A stretch of DNA of 41,931 nucleotides from an uncultured Lachnospiraceae bacterium (GTDB lineage Bacteria; Bacillota; Clostridia; Lachnospirales; Lachnospiraceae), in contig CAJUHP010000032.1 of assembly GCA_910586125.1 (NCBI GenBank), positions 1 through 41,931 on the forward strand, written 5' to 3'. Below, one piece after another: positions 40,034 through 41,931 of this stretch. Every line of letters starts with the position of its first letter. Position 1 is the first letter of the stretch. Under the pieces are notes generated by a model that saw nothing but the letters and a program-made list of their open reading frames with translations, made no database searches and had not been told where the DNA came from. The position numbers were made by a program, and so were the translations under genes.

Positions 40034-41931
40034 ATGGCTGGAATTCTATGTGACAATATCAATCTGGAATGTATCATGGCGGGAAACGACCTGATCGCGG
40101 AGGTCTGGAGACAGCAAGACCTGGTATATCAGTATGACTGCACCGCGCCGACCCTGACCATCACCGCGCCCGCCGGGACCGCTGCGGCTACACCGTCCTA
40201 CTACACGGCCGGAGCTGTCTTCCGCGTACAGGGTACCGTTATTGATACGGAAAGCGGCGTCGCCGCTGTTTATGTAAACAATCAACCAGCGACGGTCAGC
40301 GGGACATCCTGGTATAAGGATGTCACCCTGCCGGCGAACACCACAACCTCCCTATCCGTATATGCCGTGGACCATGCCGAAAACCGGACCGAAACCATGA
40401 CGCGCTATGTCATGTATGACAATGCGGCCCCGGTTCTGACTGTGAGCGCTCCCGCCGGACAGTCGGCCGGCGCGCCCACCTATGTCACCAATGGCTCCTA
40501 CCGGGTTTCCGGTACTGTATCGGATTCCGGCAGCGGGGTGGCCGCCGTTTATGTGAATCATGCTGCCGCCACCATCAGCGGAAGCAATTGGTATAAAGAC
40601 ATCTCTCTTTCCGGGGATGTCACCACCACCATCTCTGTCTATGCCACGGACCGGGCCGGGAAGAGCTCTGCCGCCGTCAACCGGTATATCCGCTATGACA
40701 GCGCCGCGCCCAGTGTCGCCATCTCCTCTCCCGCTGCCAATTCCTATACCTCCGCGACTACGGTCACGGTCAGCGGTACAGCCAGCGACCCCAGCGGCAT
40801 CACAAAAGTAACCGTAAACGGCCAGACCGCCACCGGAAGCACCAGTTGGAGCCGGGCAGTCAGCCTGACTGCCAACGCCTGGAATACCATTACTGTCATC
40901 GCTACCGACGCGGCCGGGCGCACTTCCACCGTCACAAGACAGGTCTACAGCGATACCATCGCTCCCACCCTGTCCATCACCGCACCGGCAGCAAACAGCT
41001 ACACGACAAGCAGCACCGTCACGGTGACAGGCGCCTGCAGCGATGCGACCGGCATCCGCTCCGTTACGGTCAACGGTCAGGCTGCCTCTGTCTCCAACAA
41101 CACATACAGCCGCTCCATCTCGCTGAATGCGAACGTTTGGACGACTCTGACTGTCGTCGCCACAGACGGCGTCGGACGGACCACGACCCAGACGCGGAAG
41201 GTGTTCTATGACAGCGCCGCCCCGTCTCTGGCTCTCAGCGCTCCCATCGCGGAGTCCTACACTTCCGCCACAACCACGACCGTATCCGGCACGGTATCTG
41301 ACGCCAGCGGCATCCGCAGCGTCACTGTCGCAGGTACGGCTGTGAGCATCACCAACGGAGCTTTCAGCCGTTCGGTCTCTCTGAGTGCCAATGCGTGGAA
41401 TACGCTGACTGTCGTTGCCACCGACAACGCCGGCCGCACCTCCACGGTATCCCGGCGTGTCTACTGCGATACCACGGCTCCCTCTCTCTCCATCAGCGCC
41501 CCGGCCAATAATATCTATACCACAAGCAGCAGTATCACGGTCAAAGGTACGGCCAGCGACGCAACGGGTATCCGCAGCGTGACAGTTAATGGCTCCGCCG
41601 CATCCGGAACCACCAGTTGGAGCCGGGCGGTCTCTTTGTCTGCCAACGCCTGGACCACGATCACAGTCGTCGCGACCGACGGGGTGGGACGGACGTCCTC
41701 CGCGACCAGAAAGATATTCTATGACAGCGCCGCTCCCTCTTTGGCAATCACATCGCCCGCAGCCAACAGCACCGTGACCTCCTCCTCGATTACTGTGAGC
41801 GGTACTTGCAGCGATGCCAGCGGTATCCGGTCTGTAACCGTGAACGGCAGCGCGGCCAGCGTGTCAGGCGGAACATACAGCAAGGCGGTTTCGCTGAGTC
41901 TGGGAAGTAACACAATCACAGTAATTGCAAC
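40034..41931 (+). CDS. long Ig-like-repeat tail fibre/adhesin, open at window end
   Basis: At least 632 residues with no stop before the window edge. After a ~37-residue N-terminus (MAGILCDNINLECIMAGNDLIAEVWRQ) it consists of at least seven Ig-like units, each starting with A-P-x-L/V-x-I/V-x-x-P and containing a SGT..SD.SGI..V.VNG stretch and a VVATDxxGR stretch. The A of each A-P falls at 40145, 40427, 40706, 40961, 41219, 41477 and 41732. These look like bacterial Ig/glucodextranase-B type domains used in surface adhesion. Start ATG at 40034 with GAGGAAA upstream. Probably the receptor-binding fibre of the element. Confidence 0.85.
   Translation, partial: MAGILCDNINLECIMAGNDLIAEVWRQQDLVYQYDCTAPTLTITAPAGTAAATPSYYTAGAVFRVQGTVIDTESGVAAVYVNNQPATVSGTSWYKDVTLPANTTTSLSVYAVDHAENRTETMTRYVMYDNAAPVLTVSAPAGQSAGAPTYVTNGSYRVSGTVSDSGSGVAAVYVNHAAATISGSNWYKDISLSGDVTTTISVYATDRAGKSSAAVNRYIRYDSAAPSVAISSPAANSYTSATTVTVSGTASDPSGITKVTVNGQTATGSTSWSRAVSLTANAWNTITVIATDAAGRTSTVTRQVYSDTIAPTLSITAPAANSYTTSSTVTVTGACSDATGIRSVTVNGQAASVSNNTYSRSISLNANVWTTLTVVATDGVGRTTTQTRKVFYDSAAPSLALSAPIAESYTSATTTTVSGTVSDASGIRSVTVAGTAVSITNGAFSRSVSLSANAWNTLTVVATDNAGRTSTVSRRVYCDTTAPSLSISAPANNIYTTSSSITVKGTASDATGIRSVTVNGSAASGTTSWSRAVSLSANAWTTITVVATDGVGRTSSATRKIFYDSAAPSLAITSPAANSTVTSSSITVSGTCSDASGIRSVTVNGSAASVSGGTYSKAVSLSLGSNTITVIA

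Noticed and set aside
40145..41931. CRISPR-like regular repeats
   Set aside because: Repeat period is 255-282 bp, in frame, and encodes Ig-like domains; no spacer structure.

Overview
The window comes from a Gram-positive Clostridia chromosome, most likely a Lachnospiraceae member. The evidence is the gene order prpC-prkC-rsgA-rpe-thiN, a SpoVB-type flippase, strong AGGAGG ribosome sites with A-type promoters, moderately high GC, and prophage tail and lysis proteins of the type seen in gut Clostridia. Genus cannot be fixed by reading alone.

Layout. 1-7.6 kb is housekeeping: an RlmD-type 23S rRNA methyltransferase with an unusual C-terminal module, a small acidic membrane protein, pcrA, a PspA-like protein, holA, a small coiled-coil protein and ywlG. 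7.6-9.5 kb is a mobile-element graveyard: a probable group II intron 3' end, a nonsense-mutated serine recombinase zinc ribbon, an intact RelB/YafQ-like toxin-antitoxin pair and an HNH gene that has lost its 3' half. It abuts a tRNA-Gly(CCC) gene. 9.6-26.3 kb is housekeeping again: an SPFH protein, a SpoVB-like flippase, asd, an unknown protein with a MerR-like partner, degV, a leftward operon (ECF S component, pyridoxal/pyridoxamine kinase, maf, HAD phosphatase, PPIase lipoprotein), and the prpC-prkC-rsgA-rpe-thiN operon.

26.5-41.9 kb is an accessory, phage-like element that runs off the right edge. Leftward it carries a sigma-factor-like gene and a DUF262 gene, apparently driven by a consensus promoter with a LexA-type palindrome filling its spacer and a second one 34 bp upstream. 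A tyrosine recombinase with all catalytic residues is also leftward. Rightward it carries a 74-aa protein overlapping an 861-aa protein that looks like a two-barrel RNA polymerase of the eukaryotic-RdRP/YonO type. The visible marks are D-C-D-G-D, an R-S-P...P-x-E block, a K-G in a barrel strand and an S-A-S-Q motif. A zinc-ribbon protein follows, then an endolysin, a possible tail chaperone, a tail-tube-like protein with a BIG2-like domain, holin and XhlA-like proteins, a BppU-type baseplate protein, a collagen-like tail protein and a long Ig-repeat protein that is still open at the window end. No capsid, portal, terminase or tape-measure gene is visible.

Working model (inference): DNA damage relieves LexA and induces the sigma/DUF262 operon, and the element's own RNA polymerase and zinc-ribbon partner then transcribe the lysis and tail genes. 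Catalytic activity, template type and promoter use cannot be judged from sequence alone.
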